Source: Azonexus sp.
GTDB taxonomy: Bacteria > Pseudomonadota > Gammaproteobacteria > Burkholderiales > Rhodocyclaceae
Direction: 5' to 3'
NCBI RefSeq assembly: GCF_030824335.1
Contig: NZ_JAVBXX010000019.1
Location: forward strand, 1 to 64,000
DNA: 64,000 bases
Part shown: positions 1-8,657 of the stretch, in pieces
How positions within the stretch are numbered: the first letter of the stretch is position 1
How the letters are laid out: each line of letters opens with the position of its first letter
Translations under genes and position numbers: made by a program
The notes under the pieces: model-generated
Database searches by the model: none
What the model saw: only the letters and a program-made list of their open reading frames with translations
What the model was told of the DNA's origin: nothing

Positions 1-82
1 CCACACTTATCGGTTGTCCAAACTGTTAAAGAACATTTCCCGCCGCGCCGTTTCGTTTCTTGCGATTCGTCTGCAGCAGAGA
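1..82 (-). promoter_or_regulatory. rRNA operon leader with boxA (16S side)
   Basis: Read on the minus strand, this stretch holds GTTCTTTAACA (24-34), a boxA antitermination element, followed by a CCGATAAGTGTGG-type stretch at 1-14. That arrangement is typical of the leader just before 16S rRNA in Betaproteobacteria. A promoter lies directly upstream at 89-117, so this is read as the 5' leader of an rRNA operon that continues off the left edge. The 16S gene itself is not in the window. A boxA also occurs in 16S-23S spacers, but the adjacent promoter argues against that reading. Confidence 0.75.
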
Positions 83-88
83 AGCGAG

Positions 89-160
89 ATTATGTAACAC
101 TTACTCACTTCCGTCAAGCTATTTTGAAAAAATTTTTTAAACCATTTTCAAAACATTCGA
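89..160 (-). promoter_or_regulatory. rRNA operon promoter with AT-rich UP region
   Basis: On the minus strand TTGACG (-35, 112-117) and CATAAT (-10, 89-94) are separated by exactly 17 bp. Positions 118-160, upstream of the -35, are strongly AT-rich with A and T tracts, as in UP elements of rRNA promoters. Transcription would start near 82 and run left into the boxA leader. Promoter strength and UP function are inferred from the layout. Confidence 0.75.
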
Positions 161-180
161 CGCTGCAACCTTAAAAGCGC

Positions 181-257
181 TGGTTGCGGAGGCAGGATTT
201 GAACCTGCGACCTTCGGGTTATGAGCCCGACGAGCTGCCAGACTGCTCCACCCCGCG
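181..257 (-). tRNA. initiator tRNA-fMet (CAT)
   Basis: The reverse complement folds into a complete 77-nt cloverleaf with encoded CCA (181-183). The anticodon CAT is at 221-223. Two initiator hallmarks are visible: the first acceptor position is an unpaired C1/A72, and the anticodon stem carries three consecutive G-C pairs next to the loop. Elongator tRNA-Met lacks both. It sits between an rRNA promoter and a ParA-like gene and has its own promoter at 274-302. No clear terminator hairpin follows it, so its transcript may run toward the rRNA promoter. Confidence 0.97.
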
Positions 258-273
258 TCCGTCGAAGGGGCGC

Positions 274-302
274 ATTATCCACATCACCACCCATGCTGTC
301 AA
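274..302 (-). promoter_or_regulatory. sigma-70 promoter of tRNA-fMet
   Basis: On the minus strand a perfect -35 TTGACA (297-302) and -10 GATAAT (274-279) lie 17 bp apart. The start point would be near 267, about ten bases before the 5' end of the tRNA. This is the closest match to the sigma-70 consensus seen in the window. Confidence 0.85.
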
Positions 303-321
303 GCACTACTTCTAAAACTTA

Positions 322-942
322 CTACTTGGCTTCCAACCACTCAATCAATGAAGACCACTGAGCGACATCGCGACGATGCTTGGCGCGCGGCGGATCAAAT
401 ACCGTCGCACCGGCTGCGGCAACGTTCACATAATTCTGTGTATTGCGCAGATAGGCAACGATAGGAATATCAAAGTGACGCAAAAACTCTTCAAGCATCA
501 CAGCCGCCCGCGTTCTCGGATCAACCCGCATAGCCACTATGCCAACCTTCGCGCGCGATCCACTGAATTCGGTACGGATCGAGTTAAGAAAGTCCTCCGT
601 TGCTGCCATGTCAAAGATGGAGGGCACTACTGGCACAACCACTTTATCAACCGCTCGAATGTAATCAGTCAGTTTATAGCCTTGCAAACCAGCAGGCGCA
701 TCAACAACCACCCAATCAGCCTCTCTTGGCAGATTGAGTGCGATTTGATTTCCACCGTAATAGCCAGTTACTGCCGGCAGCGCAGCGTCGCGAAAAGCCA
801 TCCAGCGGAGTGCCGATTGTTGACGATCCAAATCACACAAGGTCGTCCTATTACCCTGATTGGCAAAATGCCCTGACAAATTGGTCGCCAACGTCGTCTT
901 GCCAGCACCACCTTTCGGGTTTGCTACGAGAACAGCCCTCAT
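322..942 (-). CDS. ParA/MinD-family ATPase, orphan
   Basis: The 206-residue protein has a deviant Walker A motif KGGAGKTT at residues 10-17 with the signature lysine at its start. An Asp-containing LCDLDRQQS switch segment is near residue 38 and a VVVDAPAG Walker B-type strand near residue 78. These place it in the ParA/MinD/Soj superfamily, whose members dimerise on ATP and position DNA or protein cargo. The start at 942 is chosen because an AGGGGGAG Shine-Dalgarno lies just upstream; a start at 969 would add nine residues without such a site. No parB or cargo gene is adjacent, so the cargo is unknown. Short orphan ParAs are common in Proteobacteria. The neighbour on its 5' side is a divergent IclR regulator. 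Confidence 0.85.
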   Translation of the reverse strand: MRAVLVANPKGGAGKTTLATNLSGHFANQGNRTTLCDLDRQQSALRWMAFRDAALPAVTGYYGGNQIALNLPREADWVVVDAPAGLQGYKLTDYIRAVDKVVVPVVPSIFDMAATEDFLNSIRTEFSGSRAKVGIVAMRVDPRTRAAVMLEEFLRHFDIPIVAYLRNTQNYVNVAAAGATVFDPPRAKHRRDVAQWSSLIEWLEAK

Positions 943-1036
943 ACATCTCCCCCTATATTTAATATCCAATTATATTGCTGCACGCAAAGGTGTCATAGAT
1001 GCATAGAATGAGCATTTTCCCTCCCTCTACCTCATC

Positions 1037-1873
1037 ATGACCACTAAAATCGCCAATGAACGGCAAGGCATACAGTCCATTGAGGTTGGTTTTCGCTTGC
1101 TAGACGTATTGGCAAAACACACACGCCCAATGATGCTGCGCGACATTGCCAAAGGGGCCAACATGGCTCCCGCCAAAGCGCACCGCTACCTTGTGAGTTT
1201 CATGCGCATAGGAATCGTAGAGCAGGATCCTGGAACGGGCCGCTATGACTTGGGGGCCTACGCTCTGGAGCTAGGGCTAGCCGGCTTTGGACGACTTGAT
1301 CCAGTAAGGCTCGCCGGCCCTGTACTCGACAATCTCTGCGAACAGATACATGAGACAGTCGCTCTCGCCGTTTGGGGAACGTATGGGGCAACAATTGTTC
1401 GAATCGTCGACGCAGGAAACCCCATCACAATCACATTACGCCCCGGTGCCGTTCTATCACTCAGCCGCTCAGCGACCGGCCGCGCATTTGCGGCTTTTTA
1501 TCGCTCACCGCACCTGAAGAAATTGATTGATCTGGAATTGCGCGAACAAGCCGAAACAACTCAAACAGCTATCACCACATGCAGACGGCAGCTAGAAAAA
1601 ACGCTAACCGAAATTCGTTTGCACGGGTTATCGCGCGCCAGTGGCAGTCTTACCCCTGGCATCAATGGATTCAGCGCACCAATCTACGATCACACAAACA
1701 GGATGGTTGCCGCCATCACATCGCTGGGCTCCGTCGGCGAATTCGATGTGGACTGGGAGAGTGAAACTGCCAAAGCCATGCTGAAGGCTGCTAACGACTT
1801 GTCTCACCGATTAGGCTACGGCAACATGCCAGAAGACACTGGTGCCCCCGAACGGAATCGAACCGCTACCTGA
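1037..1873 (+). CDS. IclR-family transcriptional regulator
   Basis: A 278-residue regulator. Residues about 12-75 form the N-terminal winged helix-turn-helix of IclR proteins (LRDIAKGANMAPAKAHRYL recognition region), and residues about 90-260 match the IclR effector-binding domain. IclR proteins bind as dimers or tetramers and respond to small organic acids or aromatics; the ligand here cannot be read. The gene is divergent from the ParA-like gene. Its last eleven codons (268-278) are read from the strand opposite a tRNA-Thr gene, giving an odd PERNRTAT tail, so the reading frame ran on into the tRNA until it met a stop. No obvious target operon lies beside it. Confidence 0.88.
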   Translation: MTTKIANERQGIQSIEVGFRLLDVLAKHTRPMMLRDIAKGANMAPAKAHRYLVSFMRIGIVEQDPGTGRYDLGAYALELGLAGFGRLDPVRLAGPVLDNLCEQIHETVALAVWGTYGATIVRIVDAGNPITITLRPGAVLSLSRSATGRAFAAFYRSPHLKKLIDLELREQAETTQTAITTCRRQLEKTLTEIRLHGLSRASGSLTPGINGFSAPIYDHTNRMVAAITSLGSVGEFDVDWESETAKAMLKAANDLSHRLGYGNMPEDTGAPERNRTAT

Positions 1874-1913
1874 TGATTACAAATCAACTGCACGACCTTC
1901 ATGCTACGGGGGC
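1840..1913 (-). tRNA. tRNA-Thr (TGT), slightly degenerate
   Basis: The reverse complement gives a 74-nt cloverleaf. The acceptor stem GCCCCCG/CGGGGGC is perfect, the T-loop is TTCGATT, and discriminator A plus CCA are encoded (1840-1842). The anticodon loop is TTTGTAA with anticodon TGT (1879-1881), reading ACA. G1-C72, C2-G71 and A73 agree with threonine identity. Oddities are a short 7-nt D-loop, one T-T mismatch in the anticodon stem and a 4-nt variable loop, so reduced function or pseudogene status is possible. A perfect -10 TATAAT lies upstream at 1929-1934. The gene overlaps the 3' end of the iclR-type gene on the other strand. Confidence 0.75.
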
Positions 1914-1928
1914 AACATCAGGGGCCGC

Positions 1929-1957
1929 ATTATATATGATCAAGAAGATTTCTACAT
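1929..1957 (-). promoter_or_regulatory. Candidate promoter of tRNA-Thr
   Basis: On the minus strand a perfect TATAAT (1929-1934) sits about 16 bp before the tRNA 5' end. The -35 region (1951-1957, TGTAGA-like) is poor. The promoter overlaps the start codon and ribosome-binding region of the diguanylate cyclase gene on the opposite strand. Confidence 0.5.
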
Positions 1958-3722
1958 GACCAACCCAACGAATCCCTTCGAAATCGCTCGCGATGCGCTC
2001 AAGCAGCTAGCTGCGCGCAGGGTCGCACCAACTCCCGACAACTATCAAACGGCTTATCACGAAATCGCCGGCACCAAGCCGACCACAAAAGACTTTCCGG
2101 AACGCCATCTCCGCTCACTCGCCGCGGCACTTCCCAAAGGCTCCCCAGACCAGATGCGTCTGGCGCGGCAACTTGATGAGGCGGTAAAAACAGGTGACTG
2201 GGACGCCTATCAAACACACCTCAGCACTTTTATTGCAGGGCTTGCCGAATCCCAAAAACTATCTTGGGGAGAATTGATTGCTGATGTATTACGGCAATCT
2301 GAAGCCAAACACACGGGACTCACTTCGGCCCGAAAACGAGAGTCTCTGGAACATGTGTTATCCGCCAGCGGGAGCAATCCAGACAATCTTTATACTCGAC
2401 TGCAAGGCCTGCTTCGCTCATGGGGGCAAGGCCGAGAACAGGAGATCAATCCTGTGGTCAACGGTGGGGATGCAGAAAAAACAGCCCCCTCCACGGCGCC
2501 ACCAAATAATGATGCGCCAGGGCTCCTGCACGAACTGCGCGAACTATTCGCCTTTACGCTGGAAACCGCGATCGCCACCCAATTGATCGAAAGCCCACAA
2601 TTGGCAGCAGACGCAAAGCAGCTAGCCAATGACATTCGTCAAGCCCGTAAAACAGACGAATTGCAATCCTTCCTTACTCGCCTGAAGCGCTTCGCCTTCA
2701 AACTCGAACTGTTGGCAGAGGATCAAGGAGAATTACGCAAAAGCTTGCTGGGCCTTTTGCGCTTGCTGGTCGAAAACATCGATGAACTGGTGATCGATGA
2801 TCGATGGCTGCACGGACAAATCGAAGTGGTGCGCGAAATTATCGAAAAGCCACTTTCACAACGGACTGTCGATGACGCGGAACGCCGCCTCAAGGAAGTG
2901 CTCTTCAAGCAATGCCAACTAAAAGCGAGCCTTCTCGAAACTCGCGAGGCAATCAAGCAGATGCTCGCTGGCTTCGTCGATCACTTGGCCGACTTTGCTG
3001 ATGCAACCTCCGATTACCACGACAAAATTGAAGATTTCGCCGAAAAAATCAGCTCCGCCAACGATATTTCGGAATTGGAGACCGTGCTCGGCGAAGTCAT
3101 GCGGGAAACGCGAAATATTCAGATCAACGCACAACGTTCACGCGACGAATTGCTTGTGACCCAGCAAAAGGTCAAGGAAACCGAAGCACGTGTCAGCGAA
3201 CTGGAAAAAGAACTGGAAAAAACCAGCGACTTGGTGCGTCACGATCAATTAACCGGGGTACTTAACCGACATGGTCTCGAGGACATGTTCACAAAAGAGG
3301 CTGCCCGCGCTTTGCGTCATGAAACAGCACTGTGCGTTGCGCTTCTTGACATCGACAATTTCAAGAAACTCAATGACTCGCTTGGACACGATGCAGGCGA
3401 CCATGCACTGGTTCATCTCGCCAGCGTCTGCCGGGAGACGTTACGCCCGCAAGATACAATCGCACGTTACGGCGGAGAAGAATTCATCATTCTATTGCCC
3501 GACACACACCTGGAAGAGGCAACGCTCGCTCTGACACGCCTGCAGCGCGAACTGACCAAAAAATTCTTTTTGCACGAAAACGACAAAGTACTCATTACAT
3601 TCAGCGCAGGTGTGACACAAATGCGTCGGGAAGACGACCAAAACAGCGTTATAAAACGCGCCGACGAAGCAATGTACAAGGCGAAACAAACAGGGAAAAA
3701 TCGCGTCACCCAAGCCCCCTGA
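1956..3722 (+). CDS. GGDEF diguanylate cyclase
   Basis: A 588-residue soluble protein. The C-terminal about 165 residues are a GGDEF domain with the active-site motif GGEEF at 506-510. An RxxD inhibitory site (R497-D500) lies the usual five residues before it. It should therefore make c-di-GMP from two GTP and be product-inhibited. The N-terminal 400 residues are mostly helical, with a coiled coil before the GGDEF domain; no transmembrane segment or PAS domain is evident. The start at 1956 follows an AAGAAGA site; the open frame further upstream only reads through the tRNA-Thr gene. It precedes the sugar-nucleotide genes by 43 bp. Together with the PilZ protein downstream it suggests c-di-GMP control of motility. 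Confidence 0.9.
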   Translation: MTNPTNPFEIARDALKQLAARRVAPTPDNYQTAYHEIAGTKPTTKDFPERHLRSLAAALPKGSPDQMRLARQLDEAVKTGDWDAYQTHLSTFIAGLAESQKLSWGELIADVLRQSEAKHTGLTSARKRESLEHVLSASGSNPDNLYTRLQGLLRSWGQGREQEINPVVNGGDAEKTAPSTAPPNNDAPGLLHELRELFAFTLETAIATQLIESPQLAADAKQLANDIRQARKTDELQSFLTRLKRFAFKLELLAEDQGELRKSLLGLLRLLVENIDELVIDDRWLHGQIEVVREIIEKPLSQRTVDDAERRLKEVLFKQCQLKASLLETREAIKQMLAGFVDHLADFADATSDYHDKIEDFAEKISSANDISELETVLGEVMRETRNIQINAQRSRDELLVTQQKVKETEARVSELEKELEKTSDLVRHDQLTGVLNRHGLEDMFTKEAARALRHETALCVALLDIDNFKKLNDSLGHDAGDHALVHLASVCRETLRPQDTIARYGGEEFIILLPDTHLEEATLALTRLQRELTKKFFLHENDKVLITFSAGVTQMRREDDQNSVIKRADEAMYKAKQTGKNRVTQAP

Positions 3723-3765
3723 ACAGGTGCGCCTACCCGAAAACGTGGAATGAAAGCATTAGCAC

Positions 3766-4536
3766 ATGAAAGCAGTAATTCTCGCCGGCGGACTCGGCAC
3801 CCGAATCAGTGAAGAATCACACCTCAAGCCCAAGCCGATGATCGAGGTCGGCGGCATGCCGATCCTATGGCACATCCTGAAAATCTATTCGCACCATGGC
3901 ATCAACGACTTCATCATCTGCCTCGGCTATAAAGGCTACGTGATCAAGGAGTTTTTCGCGAACTACTTTCTGCATACGTCTGATGTCACCTTTGATCTCA
4001 GCAAAAACAGCATGGAAGTCCACGAACAACATGCCGAACCCTGGCGGATCACGCTGATCGACACGGGCGAAAACACCCAGACTGGCGGACGACTCAAAAG
4101 AGTACGCAATTACCTCGCCGACGACGATGCCTTCTGCTTCACCTACGGCGATGGGGTCAGCGATATTGATATCGGCAAAAGCATCGAATTCCACCGCCAG
4201 CACGGTCTATTGGCAACGGTCACAGCAGCGACTCCACCAGGGCGCTTCGGCACACTGGAAATCTCCGGCTCGCTGGTCACCAAGTTTCACGAAAAGCCGC
4301 TCGGCAGTGACGGCGTCATCAATGCCGGTTTTTTTGTCCTTTCACCGAAAGTCATCGATCTGATCGACAACGACCAATCACTTTGGGAAGCCGGCCCGCT
4401 GGAAACGCTGTCCAAGCAAAAAGAGCTTGCTGTCTGGCAACACCGAGGATTCTGGCAGCCGATGGACACCCTGCGCGACAAAACCTTGCTGGAACAACTC
4501 TGGCTCTCCGGCAACGCCCCCTGGAAAAAATGGTGA
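3766..4536 (+). CDS. rfbF: Glucose-1-phosphate cytidylyltransferase
   Basis: A 256-residue nucleotidyltransferase with the N-terminal signature [12 protein letters not shown] and KPKPM, which binds CTP and glucose-1-phosphate, followed by YGDGVSDID around residue 127. It makes CDP-glucose, the entry compound of CDP-3,6-dideoxyhexose pathways. Length matches the family (about 257). Its stop codon overlaps the start of the next gene by one base, so the two are translationally coupled. It opens a run of same-strand sugar genes that reaches fliC. Confidence 0.95.
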   Translation: MKAVILAGGLGTRISEESHLKPKPMIEVGGMPILWHILKIYSHHGINDFIICLGYKGYVIKEFFANYFLHTSDVTFDLSKNSMEVHEQHAEPWRITLIDTGENTQTGGRLKRVRNYLADDDAFCFTYGDGVSDIDIGKSIEFHRQHGLLATVTAATPPGRFGTLEISGSLVTKFHEKPLGSDGVINAGFFVLSPKVIDLIDNDQSLWEAGPLETLSKQKELAVWQHRGFWQPMDTLRDKTLLEQLWLSGNAPWKKW

Positions 4537-5639
4537 TGGCACACGACTTCTGGCGCGGCAAGCGTGTACTCATTACCGGCCACACCGGATTCAAAGGCAG
4601 CTGGCTTACGTTGTGGCTAAAACGACTGGGCGCAGAAATAACCGGCATGGCATTGCCACCGAACACCCAGCCCAACTTGTTTGAACTGGCTCGAATCTCC
4701 GAAGGTATCGCCAGCCATTTTTGCGATATTCGCGAGGTCGACCGCACAAATCAGATCATTCGTGCCGTACGCCCCGAAGTCGTCCTGCATCTTGCCGCGC
4801 AACCTTTAGTACGTGCCAGCTATCGCGATCCGATTGCCACCTATGCAAGCAATGTCATGGGCACGGCGCACGTACTTGATGCCCTGCGCGACCTGGACTC
4901 AGTGCGCGTGGCAGTCATGGTGACCACTGACAAGGTTTACCAAAACATGGAACACCCCTACCCCTATCGTGAAAACGATGTGTTAGGTGGTCACGATCCT
5001 TACAGTGCCAGCAAGGCGGCGAGTGAAATCGTAATTGCCAGCTACCGCGATGCTTTTTTGCGCGAACAGGGCGTCGCCGTAGCTTCGGCTCGGGCGGGCA
5101 ATGTAATTGGCGGCGGCGACTGGTCGGCCGATCGTCTAATTCCCGATGCAATCCATGCCTGGCAAACCGAGCAGGTACTGGACATTCGCCGCCCCTTGTC
5201 CATTCGCCCCTGGCAACATGTACTGGAACCCCTAGCCGGCTATCTGGCTTTGGCAGAAAAACTCTGGCAGCAGCCCGAATTGGCTGGCGCCTACAACTTC
5301 GGCCCGTCGCCTCATGCAGCCGCCACGGTGCAAGAAGTCATCGAACTTGCCCGCGCGTTCTACGGTCAAGGCGCGGTGCACTACGGCGATGGCTCAAGCG
5401 GGCCGCATGAAGCCGGCTGGCTGGCGCTGGAAACAGCGAAAGTGCAGACAATACTGAACCTCAAACCCCAATGGCCACTCACCGAAACAGTGCGTCGCAC
5501 AATGGACTGGTATCGCGCACAAGCTGCCGGCACCGATGCACAGGCTTTATGTGCAGCGGAAATTGCAGCGTATGAGGCTTCGGCAAGCTGCGCCGATCCA
5601 ACCCTCAGTCAAGCGCCCCAAAAGACAAAATTCGGTTAA
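4536..5639 (+). CDS. rfbG: CDP-glucose 4,6-dehydratase
   Basis: A 367-residue extended short-chain dehydrogenase. The NAD-binding GHTGFKG motif is near the N-terminus, an MVTTDKVYQN segment carries the catalytic acid region, and DPYSASK supplies the YxxxK pair. It converts CDP-glucose to CDP-4-dehydro-6-deoxyglucose. The start at 4536 overlaps the rfbF stop (TGATG); a longer upstream frame exists but only repeats rfbF sequence out of frame. A 188-bp gap follows, containing two C7 runs and no recognisable gene. Confidence 0.95.
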   Translation: MAHDFWRGKRVLITGHTGFKGSWLTLWLKRLGAEITGMALPPNTQPNLFELARISEGIASHFCDIREVDRTNQIIRAVRPEVVLHLAAQPLVRASYRDPIATYASNVMGTAHVLDALRDLDSVRVAVMVTTDKVYQNMEHPYPYRENDVLGGHDPYSASKAASEIVIASYRDAFLREQGVAVASARAGNVIGGGDWSADRLIPDAIHAWQTEQVLDIRRPLSIRPWQHVLEPLAGYLALAEKLWQQPELAGAYNFGPSPHAAATVQEVIELARAFYGQGAVHYGDGSSGPHEAGWLALETAKVQTILNLKPQWPLTETVRRTMDWYRAQAAGTDAQALCAAEIAAYEASASCADPTLSQAPQKTKFG

Positions 5640-5827
5640 CCTAAGCCCCCCCAAAAAACCGAACACACCAGTAATGAGCACCATCGCCCGGCTGCGGAGA
5701 AAAAAGTACGCAGACGAGGCGTTGCCATGAACACCTTGCTCGCAAGGCGTGGAGAGCCGCTTGCCAAGCCATAAAGTTTGGCTCCCCCCCGCCGATATTC
5801 AATCCACGCCTCTATAACAAATATTCC

Positions 5828-7156
5828 ATGACACACCCCATGCCAACACCGGACATTGAACGTCAGCGCATACTGGACCATGTACGCCGCTACGCCGATG
5901 CAAAACTGGCGCACACCGCCTTCACGCCAGGCCAAACCAGCGTTCCCGTATCCGGAAAAGTTCTGGGGGGAGAAGAAATCGTCAATCTGGTCGATGCCGC
6001 ACTCGACGCCTGGCTAACCACCGGCCGCTTCAATGACGCTTTTGAGAAGAAGCTGGCAAGCTTTCTTGGGGTCAACCACGTTTTAACCTGCAATTCCGGC
6101 TCCAGTGCCAATCTACTGGCCATTTCCGCGCTGACCTCACCGCTGCTCGGCGAACGCGCCCTCAAACCGGGCGACGAAGTCATCACCGCCGCCGCCGGCT
6201 TCCCGACCACGGTCAACCCCATTTTGCAGAACAATCTGGTTCCGGTCTTCGTCGATTCGGAAATCGGCACCTACAACCCGTCGACCGCAGCAATCGAAGC
6301 CGCGATCTCACCACGCACGCGGGCCATCATGCTCGCTCACACGTTGGGCAACCCGTTCGATGCCGCAGCCCTGCGCGAGTTGGCCGATCGCCATGGTCTA
6401 TGGCTGATCGAAGACTGCTGCGACGCCCTCGGTTCAACACTTAACAATCGCAAAGTTGGTACCTTCGGCCACATCGGCACACTGTCCTTCTACCCGGCCC
6501 ATCACATCACGATGGGCGAAGGCGGTGCCGTTTTTACGGTCGACCCGCAATTGAAGCGAATTATCGAATCCTTCCGCGACTGGGGCCGCGACTGTTGGTG
6601 CAAGCCTGGCTGCGATAACACCTGCGGCAAACGCTACGATTGGCAACTCGGTGCACTGCCTGCCGGCTACGACCACAAGTACGTCTATTCGCATCTCGGC
6701 TACAACCTGAAAATCACCGACATGCAAGCCGCGGTTGGCTTGGCACAACTCGACCGCATCGACGACTTCATCGCCGCGCGCAAACGCAATTTCGCCGAAT
6801 TGCACAGTCAACTGGCCGATTTGACCGATTTCCTGATCCTCCCAGAAGCCACGCCAGGCAGCGCCCCCTCCTGGTTTGGCTTCCCGATCACGCTACGCGA
6901 CGACGCGCCGTTCGACCGAGTTACCCTGCTGCGCTACCTCGACCAGCACAAGATCGATACCCGCTTGCTGTTTGCCGGCAACCTGACGCGCCAGCCTTAC
7001 ATGCTAGGGAAGACTTACCGTACCGCCGGCCCGTTAAATAATGCCGACCGGATCATGCATAACACCTTCTGGCTCGGCGTTTGGCCGGGCCTTGGAGAGG
7101 CCGAACTAAAGCATGTTGCCCACTGCCTAAGTGAATTCTGTCGGCCAGCGTTTTAA
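5828..7156 (+). CDS. rfbH: CDP-4-dehydro-6-deoxyglucose 3-dehydratase (E1)
   Basis: A 442-residue PMP-dependent dehydratase of the aminotransferase fold. The Schiff-base lysine of ordinary aminotransferases is replaced by histidine in [13 protein letters not shown], the diagnostic feature of E1. Cysteines in the [11 protein letters not shown] segment match the C-x-C-x7-C part of the [2Fe-2S] site. It removes the 3-hydroxyl of the 4-keto sugar but needs electrons from an E3 reductase (AscD/DdhD), which is not found in this window. That missing partner must be encoded elsewhere or replaced. Confidence 0.95.
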   Translation: MTHPMPTPDIERQRILDHVRRYADAKLAHTAFTPGQTSVPVSGKVLGGEEIVNLVDAALDAWLTTGRFNDAFEKKLASFLGVNHVLTCNSGSSANLLAISALTSPLLGERALKPGDEVITAAAGFPTTVNPILQNNLVPVFVDSEIGTYNPSTAAIEAAISPRTRAIMLAHTLGNPFDAAALRELADRHGLWLIEDCCDALGSTLNNRKVGTFGHIGTLSFYPAHHITMGEGGAVFTVDPQLKRIIESFRDWGRDCWCKPGCDNTCGKRYDWQLGALPAGYDHKYVYSHLGYNLKITDMQAAVGLAQLDRIDDFIAARKRNFAELHSQLADLTDFLILPEATPGSAPSWFGFPITLRDDAPFDRVTLLRYLDQHKIDTRLLFAGNLTRQPYMLGKTYRTAGPLNNADRIMHNTFWLGVWPGLGEAELKHVAHCLSEFCRPAF

Positions 7157-7167
7157 AACGTACAAGC

Positions 7168-7737
7168 ATGAAACAGCCTATCTTTCAGCGCATCGAAACC
7201 AACATCGCTGGATGCTTCGAGTTGTGCCCGCACATCCACCACGATGAACGTGGGCAACTAGTCAAAATCTTTCAACAAGAAGCCTTCGAGGCAGAAGGAC
7301 TGTGCACCAATTTTACAGAAGACTTCTATTCCGTTTCCCTAGAAAACGTCATTCGTGGTCTGCATTTCCAGACACCGCCTAAAGCACATGTAAAGCTGGT
7401 TTATTGTATTAATGGCTTGATTCAAGATGTCGTTGTAGACCTTCGCACCGGCTCGCCGACCTTTGGCAAACACACCATCGTTCATCTATCCGCAGAGAAA
7501 GGAAACGTACTTTATATTCCAGCAGGACTAGCCCATGGCTTTTGCACACTCAGCCAGGCAGCCACAGTCGTCTATAAAACGTCATCCTCGTACTCACCTG
7601 CACACGACAGCGGAATTCTCTGGAACTCTGCTGACATCCCTTGGGCAACAAGCAACCCGGTGTTGTCAGCTCGTGACCTTTCCCACCCACCGCTGAGTAC
7701 GTTCAGTAGTCCTTTTGTATTTGATCAAACCAATTGA
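7168..7737 (+). CDS. RmlC-like NDP-sugar 3,5-epimerase, AscE-type candidate
   Basis: A 189-residue cupin of the dTDP-4-dehydrorhamnose 3,5-epimerase family. It shows the RGLHFQ motif with the catalytic base histidine, a VVVDLRTGSPTFG stretch and PAGLAHGF. Because it follows rfbFGH and no dTDP-glucose genes are present, its likely substrate is a CDP-4-keto-3,6-dideoxy sugar. In that case it would act like AscE, the 5-epimerase of ascarylose synthesis. Its stop codon overlaps the TTG start of the next gene. Substrate assignment is inference from context. Confidence 0.8.
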   Translation: MKQPIFQRIETNIAGCFELCPHIHHDERGQLVKIFQQEAFEAEGLCTNFTEDFYSVSLENVIRGLHFQTPPKAHVKLVYCINGLIQDVVVDLRTGSPTFGKHTIVHLSAEKGNVLYIPAGLAHGFCTLSQAATVVYKTSSSYSPAHDSGILWNSADIPWATSNPVLSARDLSHPPLSTFSSPFVFDQTN

Positions 7738-8612
7738 AAGTACTAATTACCGGAATCACGGGATTCGTAGGCTCCCACTTGGCCATCCACCTGAACAGTC
7801 TGGGATATGAAGTAGCAGGTCTGTCTCGTCCAGGTTCATCACCACCAGAATTCCTCTCAAAAACAAAGCTTTGGTCAGCCAGCGAAGACGGAGAAGGATT
7901 CCGGGAGGCACTAACACGCTTCCGCCCTGACGTAGTCGTACATTTGGCGGCACTCTACATCCCGGAGCACCGCGCCGAAGATATTGCTCCTCTAATGCGG
8001 GCCAATATCCAATATGGCACCTACCTACTGGAAGCGATGCAAGAAGCCGGTTGCAATGCCATGGTCTTTGCTGGCACCTCCTGGCAACATTATCACGACG
8101 CCTCCTACTGCCCGGCCAATCTCTATGCAGCAACAAAACAGGCATTTTCATGCCTTGCTGACTATTACCGGGATGCCCATGGACTCCGTTTGCTGGAACT
8201 CCATCTCTACGATTGCTACGGCCCTAGCGATCCTCGCAAAAAACTCATTCACCATTTACAGAACTCAGCCAGGAGTGGGCTCCCTCTCCCTATGTCCAAT
8301 GGCGAACAGCGCATCCATCTGTTACATATCGATGACCTGACCCGCGGACTGAGCCAGGCTTGTGGCCATGTACTTAATTTTTCCCCCGCTCACCGCGCCC
8401 TCTACCGCCTACCTTCACCTGAAGCTATTTCCCTCCGGGAACTCGTCACACAGTTCAACGAGGCCAACCCCGGACAGCCCGCTCAAATTGTTTGGGGCAA
8501 GCTTCCTTACCGCAAGCGGGAGATTTTCTCCCCTTGGGAAGAAGGGGAGGTTCTGCCTGGCTGGGCCCCCCACATCACATTGGCCAAAGGTTTGCGCAAT
8601 ATTTGCCGATAA
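7734..8612 (+). CDS. NAD-dependent epimerase/dehydratase (SDR)
   Basis: A 292-residue extended SDR with the dinucleotide-binding motif GITGFVGSH at residues 7-15 and a YAATK catalytic pair in its middle. It begins with TTG overlapping the preceding stop codon, so the two genes are coupled. In CDP-dideoxyhexose clusters the last step is an SDR reductase (AscF, RfbS or RfbJ type) acting on the 4-keto group, and that is the most economical role here. It could instead be an epimerase. The family is sure, the substrate is not. Confidence 0.75.
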   Translation: MKVLITGITGFVGSHLAIHLNSLGYEVAGLSRPGSSPPEFLSKTKLWSASEDGEGFREALTRFRPDVVVHLAALYIPEHRAEDIAPLMRANIQYGTYLLEAMQEAGCNAMVFAGTSWQHYHDASYCPANLYAATKQAFSCLADYYRDAHGLRLLELHLYDCYGPSDPRKKLIHHLQNSARSGLPLPMSNGEQRIHLLHIDDLTRGLSQACGHVLNFSPAHRALYRLPSPEAISLRELVTQFNEANPGQPAQIVWGKLPYRKREIFSPWEEGEVLPGWAPHITLAKGLRNICR

Positions 8613-8657
8613 AGGAGAAATCCCGGCCGATGATGCCTTCTACCCCAATACTTAAAT

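Noticed and set aside
181..1913. Integrated element using the tRNA genes as attachment sites
   Set aside because: No integrase, no direct repeat of a tRNA 3' end and no phage genes are found nearby.
1842..1955. Upstream extension of the GGDEF protein by 38 residues
   Set aside because: It reads through the tRNA-Thr gene (NGIEPLP-type peptide is the usual translation of a T-loop) and lacks a ribosome site; the ATG at 1956 has one.
5640..5827. Remnant gene or E3 reductase fragment between rfbG and rfbH
   Set aside because: Only 188 bp with two C7 runs and stop codons in the frames checked; nothing matches a reductase.
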